64,000 bases of DNA from Sphingomonas aliaeris (lineage in GTDB: Bacteria > Pseudomonadota > Alphaproteobacteria > Sphingomonadales > Sphingomonadaceae), in NCBI RefSeq assembly GCF_016743815.1, contig NZ_CP061035.1:1986501-2050500 (forward strand), given 5' to 3'. The translations under genes and the position numbers were made by a program. Below, piece after piece: positions 51,846 to 60,396 of the stretch (positions are counted from its first letter, which is position 1; every line of letters begins with the position of its first letter). The notes beneath the pieces are model-generated. The model did no database searches and was not told where the DNA came from. It worked only from the letters and a program-made list of their open reading frames with translations.

Positions 51846-53198
51846 CTAGAGGGGGAGCGCCAGGGCGGCGCTTTCATCGCGCCGGCGTGACAGCTCGGCA
51901 TGCGCTGCGTTTCGATCCGCGAAGCCATCCGGGTTGAGCGCCAAGAGCGCGTCCACAGGAGACCACAGGCCAAGCTCAATCTTGGTGCGCGTGTTATCCA
52001 GCGCTTCGGCTTCGGTGAGCTGGTCTTGCAGCTCGGCAAAATCGACAGACAGGCTTGCCCCAGGCGGGATAGTGCCGGGCGCGTGCGTGTTGACGACGAC
52101 CTTCACGACTTCGAACAAGCGCTGCTCTGCGAGCCGCCACAGCTCCAAATCGTCCAGCCGCGCCTCTTTCAGCTCGATCCGTTCCGCGTGCTTCGCGCTA
52201 CCGCTTTCCGCCAACGTGGACAGGTCGAAAACATCCGCGCCGCAATCATGCGTGGCGGCGGTCTGACGCATCAGAAATTCTATCGCCGCGAGAATGTCCG
52301 AGATCGGCGCATTCGGGCTGGCGAAGCCGAACTCGCCGCCATTCGGCAGCGTTATAACGCGGTTAGGGCCTAGCTGTAGCACCTCGTTGGCGCTGATGCC
52401 GGTCGCCCAAGGCTGGCCGTGTGCCTGTGTCTCAACCGATCTCCAAAGATTGACGAGTGCGACATTCAAGGCGGTTTGCGCCTCGATCAGGTCGTCGCCG
52501 CCAGGCAGGAAGAACTGGTCGTCGGGAAGGCGGTCGAACAGCGGCACGAACGGGATGATACCGTAGGGGTTTTGTCCGCCTTGATTGCCATCCGTCCGGA
52601 TGCGCGCACCGCGATAGTTGCGGCGGTTGAACGTCGTCGCGGTCCAATCAGAATACCAACGGTCTTCGGCCTTCCCTGCGTCGTGTGTGACGATAAGCCG
52701 GGTGAGCATTTCCGGATCGCCGGTGTGCTGAACGTCGAGGACGTTCGGTGTCAGCACGTTCAGCGTTGGTTTCCCTGTAGCCTCATTCCAACCGACTTGC
52801 AGAACGGTCGTCTTCAGGAGCTTGGTATATCGGCTCGCCTTCTTCAGCAAACCGTCAGCATTGAGCGAGCGATAGATTGCATCGCCGGTAGCTTGGTCCA
52901 TTCCGACGAAGTTACGGCGCGGTTTCAAGCGGTATGTCGAAGCACGCTTATCGACAATCTTCCGCACCATGTTGATAGAGAAGATACGGAAATCTTCGGG
53001 GCGCGACCATTTCCGTGCGATGAGCTGCAACGTCTCCTGCGATTGTTCGTCCCAGTAATAGCGCAGCCGTCGTGCCGCTTCATCCTTACGGAGACGCGAC
53101 CCTTGAACCAGTTGCAGAACGTCAGGGGTGAACAGAGACACTTCAAACTCGCTATCGATTGCTGTGCCTATAATAACACTATGTGACATTTGAGTCAC
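51846..53198 (-). CDS. Phage portal protein
   Basis: The 450-residue protein has portal-like features: RWYSDWTATTFNRRNY, NPYGIIPFVPLFDRLP, a helical stretch LIEAQTALNVALVNLWRSVE, ITLPNGGEFGFASPNAPISD and EFLMRQTAATHDCGADVF, with a C-terminal acidic region. It forms the dodecameric DNA entry channel. It lies between terminase and scaffold, the usual order. Confidence 0.88.
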   Translation of the reverse strand: MTQMSHSVIIGTAIDSEFEVSLFTPDVLQLVQGSRLRKDEAARRLRYYWDEQSQETLQLIARKWSRPEDFRIFSINMVRKIVDKRASTYRLKPRRNFVGMDQATGDAIYRSLNADGLLKKASRYTKLLKTTVLQVGWNEATGKPTLNVLTPNVLDVQHTGDPEMLTRLIVTHDAGKAEDRWYSDWTATTFNRRNYRGARIRTDGNQGGQNPYGIIPFVPLFDRLPDDQFFLPGGDDLIEAQTALNVALVNLWRSVETQAHGQPWATGISANEVLQLGPNRVITLPNGGEFGFASPNAPISDILAAIEFLMRQTAATHDCGADVFDLSTLAESGSAKHAERIELKEARLDDLELWRLAEQRLFEVVKVVVNTHAPGTIPPGASLSVDFAELQDQLTEAEALDNTRTKIELGLWSPVDALLALNPDGFADRNAAHAELSRRRDESAALALPL

Positions 53199-53206
53199 AC
53201 GTTATT

Positions 53207-54799
53207 TCATCGCGGTATTGAATGAGCGCCGATATTTTTCAGCTTGTTCGCAAGGAACGCCGGGAAGGCGAGCGCGTCCACTGGACGGCGATCGACGTAG
53301 TCGTCGAACAGCCGTGAAGCCTCGCGCATCGACCGGCACGACCTAGCGCACAATGGAACGTGCGCACCGCCGTTAAGCGCACACATGGCGACATCTGGTC
53401 CGCGACCATTGCAGTGGATGCCTTCGATCTCATACGGGTTCAGCGATACGTGCCGCAGGGAATGCGCCGCCCAAGCTACCGCATGCACGTAGTCGTCGTG
53501 CGCCCCCCTGGGATGGGTGAACTTTGGAACAGCGGCCTCGCCATCCGTTGCCTTGCCGTCCGCGTGAACCTCGAACACGGCAAGCTCGGCTAGAAGCTCT
53601 TTGAACACCGGATGGATGTGCAATCGCTGTTCGGCGGCGGCCTGATAGAGGCCCATAAACGCGCCGTATTTGCTTTTGCGCGACGGGTGGATTGTCTCGA
53701 CGCCGGAGCCGTAGGGTTGTGACGCGCACCAGTCAGCGACATCCTGCGCCCCATAGCTTTCAAGGGTAGCGCGGGTCATGTCCTGGTTGCAGTGATACCC
53801 TTCGAAGCGGGCCTTAATGACGGATAACCGGCTCATGAACACGCTGTTGGCATCGAGCACATAAAGGTGCTCGTCATCGTCCACCACGATCTTGACGACG
53901 CAGGCCGTCACCGTGCGGTCGCCATGCCGGCTCCCGCCGAACGCACGATCTAGGCCGGCCCCGACGACGTAGGCGCTTCCTGCTGCGAGCGATGGGAGAT
54001 CGAGAGGGTATTCGTGCGTGCAGGCCGCGAGCATGTCCGCAGGGAACAGGGTGCTTGCCGCGTCGCCCCAGCGGTTGAGGTGATACAGCGCGAACTCATG
54101 CGGCAGCATCTGGCGCGCCAGGCTGCGAAGCTTCGTTTCGTTGATCCAGGGCGGCGCATTGCGACACGCATCGTCCAGGTTTGAATACTCGATATGCGAG
54201 AATGAGATCGAGTGGTCCGGATCGGTCTGGTGTGTCGCCGCTTGGTAAAGCTCGTAGAGCTTGGACGACTTGGCAGACACGGTGCTGTCGATCAGCATCA
54301 GCGATCCGGCGGTGTCGAGAAGCGATCCAGCGAGCGCCGCAAACACTTCATCCCCGCGAGGGGCGGCGTGAAGCTCTGACACCTGGGCGCAGGACAGTTT
54401 CTTGCCCCAAAGTGCCGCAGGGTTAGCGCTGAACGCCTGGATGGTCGAACCCGTCGAAGGCAGCTCGATACGATCGGCCAGGACGTTGACAGTGCCGCTC
54501 TTAGTCAAATTCTTGAGGAATGGCGTTTGTTCGAATGCCTCGCGGATAGAACGGAAGGCGGTATCAACCACCTGCTTTTCGCTGTTCGCGACAACCGCTG
54601 TCATCTCCGTTCGGCGGGTAAGGAACCGCCAAACGATAATCATGGCGGATGTAACCGATTTGCCGTGCCGACGCGGCCAGCAGAACACCGCGACCGAGAT
54701 ATCCTGTCCGTCGAGCGCTTTGGCAATCTCTGCTGCCTCGCGAGGCCCGGCCCGGTAGGGAATGAACCCGCCGGTGGACGACCTAACGCGCGGCTCCAC
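53207..54799 (-). CDS. Terminase large subunit
   Basis: The ATPase part shows Walker A in CWPRRHGKSVTSAMI and a likely Walker B/switch region SLMLIDSTVSAKSSKLYEL. The nuclease part shows GAGLDRAFGGS and DATVTACVV-like GDRTVTACVVKIVVDDDEHLYVLD, then HPRGAHDDYVHAVAWA with conserved acids. From GTG 54799 it has 530 residues. The frame remains open upstream with residues such as SIASWRHGSAGFFQFLEDV that look like a real terminase N-terminus, so the true start may be a rare codon further up. No small subunit is recognised. Confidence 0.87.
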   Translation of the reverse strand: MEPRVRSSTGGFIPYRAGPREAAEIAKALDGQDISVAVFCWPRRHGKSVTSAMIIVWRFLTRRTEMTAVVANSEKQVVDTAFRSIREAFEQTPFLKNLTKSGTVNVLADRIELPSTGSTIQAFSANPAALWGKKLSCAQVSELHAAPRGDEVFAALAGSLLDTAGSLMLIDSTVSAKSSKLYELYQAATHQTDPDHSISFSHIEYSNLDDACRNAPPWINETKLRSLARQMLPHEFALYHLNRWGDAASTLFPADMLAACTHEYPLDLPSLAAGSAYVVGAGLDRAFGGSRHGDRTVTACVVKIVVDDDEHLYVLDANSVFMSRLSVIKARFEGYHCNQDMTRATLESYGAQDVADWCASQPYGSGVETIHPSRKSKYGAFMGLYQAAAEQRLHIHPVFKELLAELAVFEVHADGKATDGEAAVPKFTHPRGAHDDYVHAVAWAAHSLRHVSLNPYEIEGIHCNGRGPDVAMCALNGGAHVPLCARSCRSMREASRLFDDYVDRRPVDALAFPAFLANKLKNIGAHSIPR

Positions 54800-55043
54800 A
54801 TCCTCTAGGAACTGGAAAAAACCAGCGGAGCCGTGACGCCAAGAGGCGATGGACGAAGTGAGGGACGAAGACAGGGGAACACCGAGACGTGGAGGGGCGC
54901 AGCCTCTTAGTGAGCCGCATACCTCCCAACTATACTCGTCGGGTCGAGTCCCTTTTTCATCGCCGGGATGGCGGGCGGTTGCCCCGTTAGCGGGATGGCC
55001 TGGTGATGCACATAATACCGGACGTAAGGCTAGAAAGCAACAG

Positions 55044-55471
55044 GCTCGCGATGCTCGCGCTTACCGGAGGGGTTCGTGACGCGCGGTAGGCGCACGCACG
55101 CGCGCTCGCACGCGTTAAAGAATCCTTTTAAAGATCTCTAAGAACCTTCGAATCAGCATATTACTCACTACGTTTCGTAATATGGGAACGAGGTTCTTTT
55201 TTGTTCCAGGTAAGAACTACTGACCTATTCAGAGACGACGGTGTTCGAGACCTCCGGGGATCGCACGGAGTGCGCGTGAGCATGCTCGCGATGCTCGCAA
55301 TCACCGGAAGGGGTTCGCGTGTTGCGCGCTAGGCGCACGCACGCGCTCGCACGCGCGTTAAAGAATCCTTTTGGAGATCTCTAAGAATCTTAGAATCAGT
55401 ATATTACTCACTTCGTTTCGTAATATGATGGCGAGACCATTTTTTGTTCCAGGTAAGGAATACTGACCTAT
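55044..55471. repeat. Tandem pair of about 185-bp direct repeats with internal palindromes
   Basis: Copies at 55044-55228 and 55284-55471 (period 240) share GCTCGCGATGCTCGC, the GGCGCACGCACGCG block, TTAAAGAATCCTTTT, GAGATCTCTAAGAA, TATTACTCAC..CGTTTCGTAATAT and TTTTTGTTCCAGGTAAG. Each contains a hairpin CATATTAC/GTAATATG (55157-55184 in copy 1). Copy 1 has an outer stem AGAACCT/AGGTTCT followed by a T-run. The pair fills the 700-base non-coding stretch between terminase and integrase and could be a packaging (cos/pac), replication or control site. The area 54800-55043 holds only the possible upstream extension of the terminase frame. Confidence 0.85.
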
Positions 55472-55502
55472 ATCCTAAATTATCTCCGGTAAGTAGCTGA
55501 TT

Positions 55503-57209
55503 TCAACAGGATTTTGAAACCGCTCCGGTGATAATCCCTGTAAAATCCACCCCTTTGAAGGTCACGCCTTCCATCATGCTTCCTAGCAGCGGCACGGTGC
55601 CCTGCCGGATGCGTCCATATCCTCCGGTGACCGTCTTTTGGTTGTGGCCCAACGCCACCTCGATCTGATCATCCAAGAGGCCGGCTTCCTCGCGTAAGCG
55701 ATCTGCCATCGTATGTCGGAAGCTATGCACGCCGAAGCCGTCGCGACCGGACTTGATACCGATCGCGGTGAGGTAATCGCGCCAGAATTCGGAGGGCTTT
55801 GCACCGATCTGGTCTCGCTTGTTTGCCTCCAGCTCCGGAAAGAGCTGCGGGTTGCCGTCCGTCGCGGAACGCGACCTCTGGCGGTCTACGAAATCGAGGA
55901 AGCCGATGGCGATCAAGCGGGAGTGAATGATAGCGGGGCGGCTGTGGCCGGATTTGGTCGTTTGACCCGTCGCGTCGTCGTGCCGGATCGTGGCGAACCA
56001 CACACCCGTTTCATGTTGCTCGATGTCGCCAACGTGCAGCTGTGCCAGCTCACCGACGCGGGCGCCGGTAAACATCGCTAGGAGGGGAAGCCAACGCCGC
56101 CAGTCGTCCGACTTGACGCCCCCTGGCTTGTGTTCCTTCCCGTCCGCTTCGAAGCCCCGGAACAGCGGCGATGCGAGGATCTTGTTCAGCTGTTCGGTTG
56201 TGAAAGGTGGGCGGGGGTTCTTCCCTTTAACCCGCTGGTGCAGCAAGTTAGCGACCGGATTTGTGATGTTGTATTGCTCTTTGATCAGCCAGGTAAATAG
56301 CGGCGAGATAGTGGAAAGATATTTGTTCACCGTGGTGAGTGTAACGCGGGGAAGGCTTAGCGTTTCGGCCTTCGCGGCGGCTTCACGCATCCCAAGGCCG
56401 GCAAGCTCTTTCCGCTCTCTCCATCGCGTGGGAAGCTTCCGCAGAGCGTCTCTGAACGCCCTTACATCCTCCGGCGCGATTGTCTCCAACCGTCGTGTTT
56501 TTCCCACGAAATCAGCGAATTGCTCCATGACCTTCCGGTCCTGTTTCAGAACGTCAGGACGCTTTGCACCTTCGGCGGCGCGCTGCTCTGCGTAGCGGTC
56601 AAATAGCTCCAGCAACGTCTCGCCTGGTGGCGCTATTGTCTCTTTTCGCTGTAGGGCGAGGCGTAACGTTTTGCTCTGCGGTTCGGCGGCTGGTTCCCCC
56701 TCATGGCGCCGAGTGAATACGGACAACGCGTCAACCGTCGCGTCGGCTAATGCTTCAACCAGTTCATCGTATTCCGGCGTTCCAGCCCGGATGTCGAAGC
56801 CTTGGTTCGCGATGATCCTGTTAGCCATTTTAGACCAGCTCTCCATGTCGCCATCGAAGCGTTTCCTAACGACCTTACGCATTTCACCCTGCCAGCCTCG
56901 TATCGCCGCGTCCTGCGCATCGTCGTCACCGCTGTTTCGCCGATGGCTCTCTATCTGGTCCAAGATAGCCCGGTGTTGCTGCAAAGCGATCTCGCCTGCC
57001 GTCTGCGGTTGGCCGGAGGACGCCCACTCCGCTCGCCACGCCGCAAGAACCGGTTGTGCCAGACGAGATGCTAACGCTCTATCGCTGGTTCCCATCGACT
57101 TTACGCGCTCGCGCTTGCCGTAGCTGGTTTGAAGGGGACGCGGGACAGGAACGCGAAGCTGCCAAATTCCTCGTTTTCCACGTTGGACAAGGTAGTTTGA
57201 AAGGCTCAT
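55503..57209 (-). CDS. Tyrosine integrase of the element
   Basis: From ATG 57209 (MSLSNYLVQRGKRGIW) the 568-residue protein has an N-terminal arm-binding region, a core-binding domain around residues 230-350 and the catalytic domain with Arg in FTGARVGELAQL, HSFRHT (His-x-x-Arg), the later GHNQKTV and Tyr in GGYGRIRQG. Unusually long N-terminus is typical of sphingomonad elements with a DUF6538-like start. It sits 118 bases from attR and points into the element, matching integration in tRNA-Pro. Confidence 0.93.
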   Translation of the reverse strand: MSLSNYLVQRGKRGIWQLRVPVPRPLQTSYGKRERVKSMGTSDRALASRLAQPVLAAWRAEWASSGQPQTAGEIALQQHRAILDQIESHRRNSGDDDAQDAAIRGWQGEMRKVVRKRFDGDMESWSKMANRIIANQGFDIRAGTPEYDELVEALADATVDALSVFTRRHEGEPAAEPQSKTLRLALQRKETIAPPGETLLELFDRYAEQRAAEGAKRPDVLKQDRKVMEQFADFVGKTRRLETIAPEDVRAFRDALRKLPTRWRERKELAGLGMREAAAKAETLSLPRVTLTTVNKYLSTISPLFTWLIKEQYNITNPVANLLHQRVKGKNPRPPFTTEQLNKILASPLFRGFEADGKEHKPGGVKSDDWRRWLPLLAMFTGARVGELAQLHVGDIEQHETGVWFATIRHDDATGQTTKSGHSRPAIIHSRLIAIGFLDFVDRQRSRSATDGNPQLFPELEANKRDQIGAKPSEFWRDYLTAIGIKSGRDGFGVHSFRHTMADRLREEAGLLDDQIEVALGHNQKTVTGGYGRIRQGTVPLLGSMMEGVTFKGVDFTGIITGAVSKSC

Positions 57210-57227
57210 AGGGACCCCGTTGTTTTG

Positions 57228-57239
57228 GCAACTGCTGTA
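57228..57239. other. Candidate integrase arm-type site (right)
   Basis: GCAACTGCTGTA, identical to 42385-42396, immediately followed by a second GCAAGTGCTGTA. It lies just upstream of the integrase start, so it could also affect integrase expression. Confidence 0.5.
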
Positions 57240-57326
57240 GCAAGTGCTGTAGCAACTTTCGTTTTCGTGCAAAGGGGAATCGATCGTTTGAGGGCGCACG
57301 AGGGGAAATCCCCCTATTGCATTTTC

Positions 57327-57345
57327 ATCCTGTCTCCCCGACCAT
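57327..57345. other. attR core
   Basis: A 19-base copy of the tRNA-Pro 3' end, identical to attL at 42309-42327. No tRNA body precedes it, showing the intact gene is on the left side. Confidence 0.9.
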
Positions 57346-57483
57346 CCCTTTCTTCGTTGCATTCGATGCTTGTGTTCCGCGCCGATCTGTCTTCAGACGT
57401 GCATCGGCGTTGAGGGGGCGCTAAGGGAGCGCTAAAGGTGCGTCGCTCTGCCAGGGGGTTAGCTCATTCGCCAGATTGCCGCC

Positions 57484-58587
57484 TTGCCGTATCGGACCGA
57501 AGGGGTCGCTGCCGAATCCAGCGTCCGCATCCTTCTGGTCACGTCGCGCGAGACGAAGCGGTGGGTGATCCCCAAAGGCAATCCGATGAACGGCATCGGA
57601 CCGCATGCCGCGGCGTTGCAGGAGGCGGAGGAGGAAGCGGGCGTTTCGGGGCCGGTTTGCCCTACCCCGCTCGGATCCTATCGGTACCGCAAGAAGCGTG
57701 GCAGCGGCGCGTCGCTGATGATCGACGTCGACGTGTTCCCGTTGGCGGTGACGCGTGAATTTCCCAACTGGAAAGAACAGCATCAGCGCGAACGGCGCTG
57801 GTTCACGCTGGCCGAAGCCGCGGGTGCGGTCGAGGAGCCGGACCTGAGCGAGCTTATCCGCTCGTTCGGCGCCTCCGAATTCACCGCCGCAACGCGGCGT
57901 ACCGGCCTCAGCGCCGCAGTAACCCAATCAAAGGTAGGATCGATGTTCGCCTGGTTTCAGCGACTTTTGCCACGCACCGGTAACTTCTTCGGCATGTTCG
58001 AAGCGCATGCCGCGACGGTCGCGAAGGCGGCGGATGCGCTCGCCCGCCTGCTGGAAGGTGGCCCGGCGGCGGCGGAGCATATCCGCGAGGTGACGGAGCG
58101 CGAGAATGATGCGGACGAGATAACGCGCGAAGTGCTGCAGACCGTCCGCAAGACGTTCCTGACGCCGTTCGATCGCGGGGCGATCAGCGATCTGATCGGA
58201 TCGATGGACGATGCGATCGACGAGATGCAGGCCGCCGTGAACGCGATCAACCTGTACGAGGTGCAGACGTTCCAGCCGGAAATGAAGGACATGGCCGGGA
58301 TTGTGGTGGACGCAGCCCGCGTGCTGTCCGAAGCGATGCCCTTGCTTCGCGACGTCGGAGCGAACGGCGCGCGGCTGCACGAACTGACCGAGCGGCTCGT
58401 ACGGATGGAGGGGCATGCGGACGAAATCCACGCGGCGGGGCTGAAGAAGACGTTCAAGGAATATGGCGGTACCGACACGCTGAAATTCGTCGTCGACCGC
58501 GAAATCTACAAGCATCTGGAGCGGATCGTCGATGCGTTCGAGGATGTCGCGAACCAGATCGACGGCATCGTCATCGATCATTCCTGA
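57484..58587 (+). CDS. NUDIX domain joined in frame to a DUF47 (PhoU-like) protein
   Basis: Residues 1-150 form a NUDIX hydrolase with VIPKGNPMNG and the Nudix box region AAALQEAEEEAGV, close to diphosphoinositol-polyphosphate-type enzymes. Residues 154-367 form a DUF47/PhoU-like helical protein (MFAWFQRLLPRTGNFFGMFE) whose partner is the Pit permease encoded next. An internal ATG at 57943 has AGGTAGG just upstream, so DUF47 may also be made alone. The NUDIX start is uncertain: TTG 57484 is the first standard start, but homologue-like residues RQIAALPYRTEG begin earlier at an ATT after a TAG. A frameshift that removed the NUDIX stop is an alternative to true fusion. Confidence 0.85.
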   Translation: MPYRTEGVAAESSVRILLVTSRETKRWVIPKGNPMNGIGPHAAALQEAEEEAGVSGPVCPTPLGSYRYRKKRGSGASLMIDVDVFPLAVTREFPNWKEQHQRERRWFTLAEAAGAVEEPDLSELIRSFGASEFTAATRRTGLSAAVTQSKVGSMFAWFQRLLPRTGNFFGMFEAHAATVAKAADALARLLEGGPAAAEHIREVTERENDADEITREVLQTVRKTFLTPFDRGAISDLIGSMDDAIDEMQAAVNAINLYEVQTFQPEMKDMAGIVVDAARVLSEAMPLLRDVGANGARLHELTERLVRMEGHADEIHAAGLKKTFKEYGGTDTLKFVVDREIYKHLERIVDAFEDVANQIDGIVIDHS

Positions 58588-58599
58588 TCGACATCCGAC

Positions 58600-59613
58600 A
58601 TGCATCAACTCGCTTTCCCGCTGCTCGTCGCGCTGATCGCCCTGGCGCTGGCGTTCGATTACCTGAACGGCCTGCACGACGCGGCGAATTCGATCGCGAC
58701 GGTGGTCGCTACGCGACTGCTGAGTCCGGTCCAGGCGGTAGTGTTCGCTGCGGTGTTCAACTTCGCCGCCTATTTCCTCACCCTCACCTTCCCGGCCTTG
58801 CACGCAGTAGCAGATACGATCGGCAAGGGGCTGATCGACAAGGATCTGGTCACGCCGTCGGTGATCTTCGGCGCGCTGGTCGGGGCGATGTTCTGGAACG
58901 TGGTGACCTGGCTAAAGGGTATTCCGTCATCGTCCAGCCATGCGCTGGTCGGTGGCCTGATCGGATCCGGCGTCGCGCATGCCGGGCTGACCGGGATCAA
59001 ATGGGCCGGGCTGAACAAGACGCTGATCGCGATCGTGCTGTCGCCGACATTGGGCATGTTCCTGGCGATGCTGATCATGCTGATCACGAGCTGGCTGTTC
59101 CATCGCAGCACCGCGCGCACCGCCGAGAAAAGCTTTCGCGTCCTGCACTTGATCTCGTCGGCCGCCTATTCGCTGAGTCACGGGTTGAACGATGCGCAGA
59201 AGACGATGGGGCTGATCACGGTCTTGCTCTATTCGACCGGCTATCTGACGGGTGATTTCGAGGTTCCGCACTGGGTGGCGATCAGCTGCTATATCGCGAT
59301 CGCGCTGGGGACGATGACGGGCGGGTGGAAGATCATCGAGACGATGGGGTCGCGGATCACGCGCCTGTCGCAGCATCAGGGGTTCAGCGCGTCGCTGAGC
59401 GGATCGATCATTCTGTTCACGGCATCCGCGCTGGGGATACCGGTATCGACGACGCATACGATCACGGGGGCGATCATCGGTGCGGGCACGGCACGGCGCG
59501 CGTCGGCGGTGCGCTGGGGCGTGGCGCGAAGCGTCGTGACGGCTTGGGTGATCACGATCCCGGCATCGGCGGCGGTCGGCGCGTTGTTCTACGGGCTGAC
59601 GACGTTCTTCTGA
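58600..59613 (+). CDS. pit: Low-affinity inorganic phosphate permease (Pit family)
   Basis: The 337-residue inner-membrane protein has ten or so helices and the two PiT signatures: FDYLNGLHDAANSIATVVATR near the N-terminus and the internal repeat SHGLNDAQKTMGLI. SSSSHALVGGLIG and VSTTHTITGAIIGAG are the paired P-loops. It moves phosphate with protons and metal ions. It follows the DUF47 gene by 12 bases; DUF47-Pit pairs are common and DUF47 controls the permease. Confidence 0.95.
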   Translation: MHQLAFPLLVALIALALAFDYLNGLHDAANSIATVVATRLLSPVQAVVFAAVFNFAAYFLTLTFPALHAVADTIGKGLIDKDLVTPSVIFGALVGAMFWNVVTWLKGIPSSSSHALVGGLIGSGVAHAGLTGIKWAGLNKTLIAIVLSPTLGMFLAMLIMLITSWLFHRSTARTAEKSFRVLHLISSAAYSLSHGLNDAQKTMGLITVLLYSTGYLTGDFEVPHWVAISCYIAIALGTMTGGWKIIETMGSRITRLSQHQGFSASLSGSIILFTASALGIPVSTTHTITGAIIGAGTARRASAVRWGVARSVVTAWVITIPASAAVGALFYGLTTFF

Positions 59614-59622
59614 GGCGCGGCC

Positions 59623-60396
59623 TCAGCGTCGGCTGGTCAGGCGCCTGACGAGATCGAGATCGGACGGTTTGTCGACATCGACCGCGGCCAGACCGAACGG
59701 GCTGGCGACCATTGCCGCCTCTATCCCAGCGAGCTTGCCGATCTGCGCGAGACCTGCGGCAAGTGTCAGCTTGCCCAGCAGGTAGCGCAGCAGCAACGAT
59801 GGCCCAAGCTTTCGTACGATGCGCCACGGGCGTTTGCGGTCCGCCTCGACTGATTGCCACAAGGTGATCGCCGCCTGCGCGCGCGGCGTGGCGAGATAGA
59901 AGAGATTGCAGCCGGACCAGGCGCCATCGGCGAACTTCAGATAGGTGCGCCGGGTATCAGGCACGTCGCGTTCGATCACGTCCCGGCGGGCGAGCAGGAC
60001 GGCGACATCCGCTCCGGCTGGAACGTCGGCGACGAAGCGGGTGACCCAGTCCGGTTGAAGCAAGGCGTGGTCCGCCGTGGTGACGAGCAACGGTGCGCCG
60101 AGAAGATCGAAGCCCGCTCCCGCGCTGGCGCTCGGCCCCGCCGCGGCATCGATGACTTCCAGATCCAGCGCCTCGGCATGCGTGCGCACGGTTGGCGACG
60201 AGACGACGACGACGATGCGGGACGCTCCGGCGGTACGAAGGGCGTCGGCGACGCGGGCGAGCATCGTTTGACCCTCGATTTCGATCATCGCCTTGTCGGT
60301 GACGCCGGCATATTCGGCGACGGGATCAACGCCGCCACGCGATCCCGCGAGGATCAGGGCGTTGAAGCCGGCCGCCGGATCGGGACGCTCGATCAA
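59623..60396 (-). CDS. MobA-like nucleotidyltransferase (NTP transferase domain)
   Basis: The 257-residue protein has the GT-A nucleotidyltransferase signature FNALILAGSRGG followed by DKAMIEIEGQTML, the LLVTTADHALL metal-binding segment and a terminal region AAVDVDKPSDLDLVRR. The family loads a nucleotide on sugar, inositol or other phosphate alcohols. The TTG start at 60396 overlaps the previous gene's stop as TTGA; the cluster of three overlapping genes suggests one pathway, probably making an activated headgroup for a lipid. Confidence 0.85.
   Translation of the reverse strand: MIERPDPAAGFNALILAGSRGGVDPVAEYAGVTDKAMIEIEGQTMLARVADALRTAGASRIVVVVSSPTVRTHAEALDLEVIDAAAGPSASAGAGFDLLGAPLLVTTADHALLQPDWVTRFVADVPAGADVAVLLARRDVIERDVPDTRRTYLKFADGAWSGCNLFYLATPRAQAAITLWQSVEADRKRPWRIVRKLGPSLLLRYLLGKLTLAAGLAQIGKLAGIEAAMVASPFGLAAVDVDKPSDLDLVRRLTSRR

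Noticed and set aside
55044..55471. CRISPR array
   Set aside because: Only two repeats of about 185 bp with diverged sequence and no short unique spacers; no cas genes.
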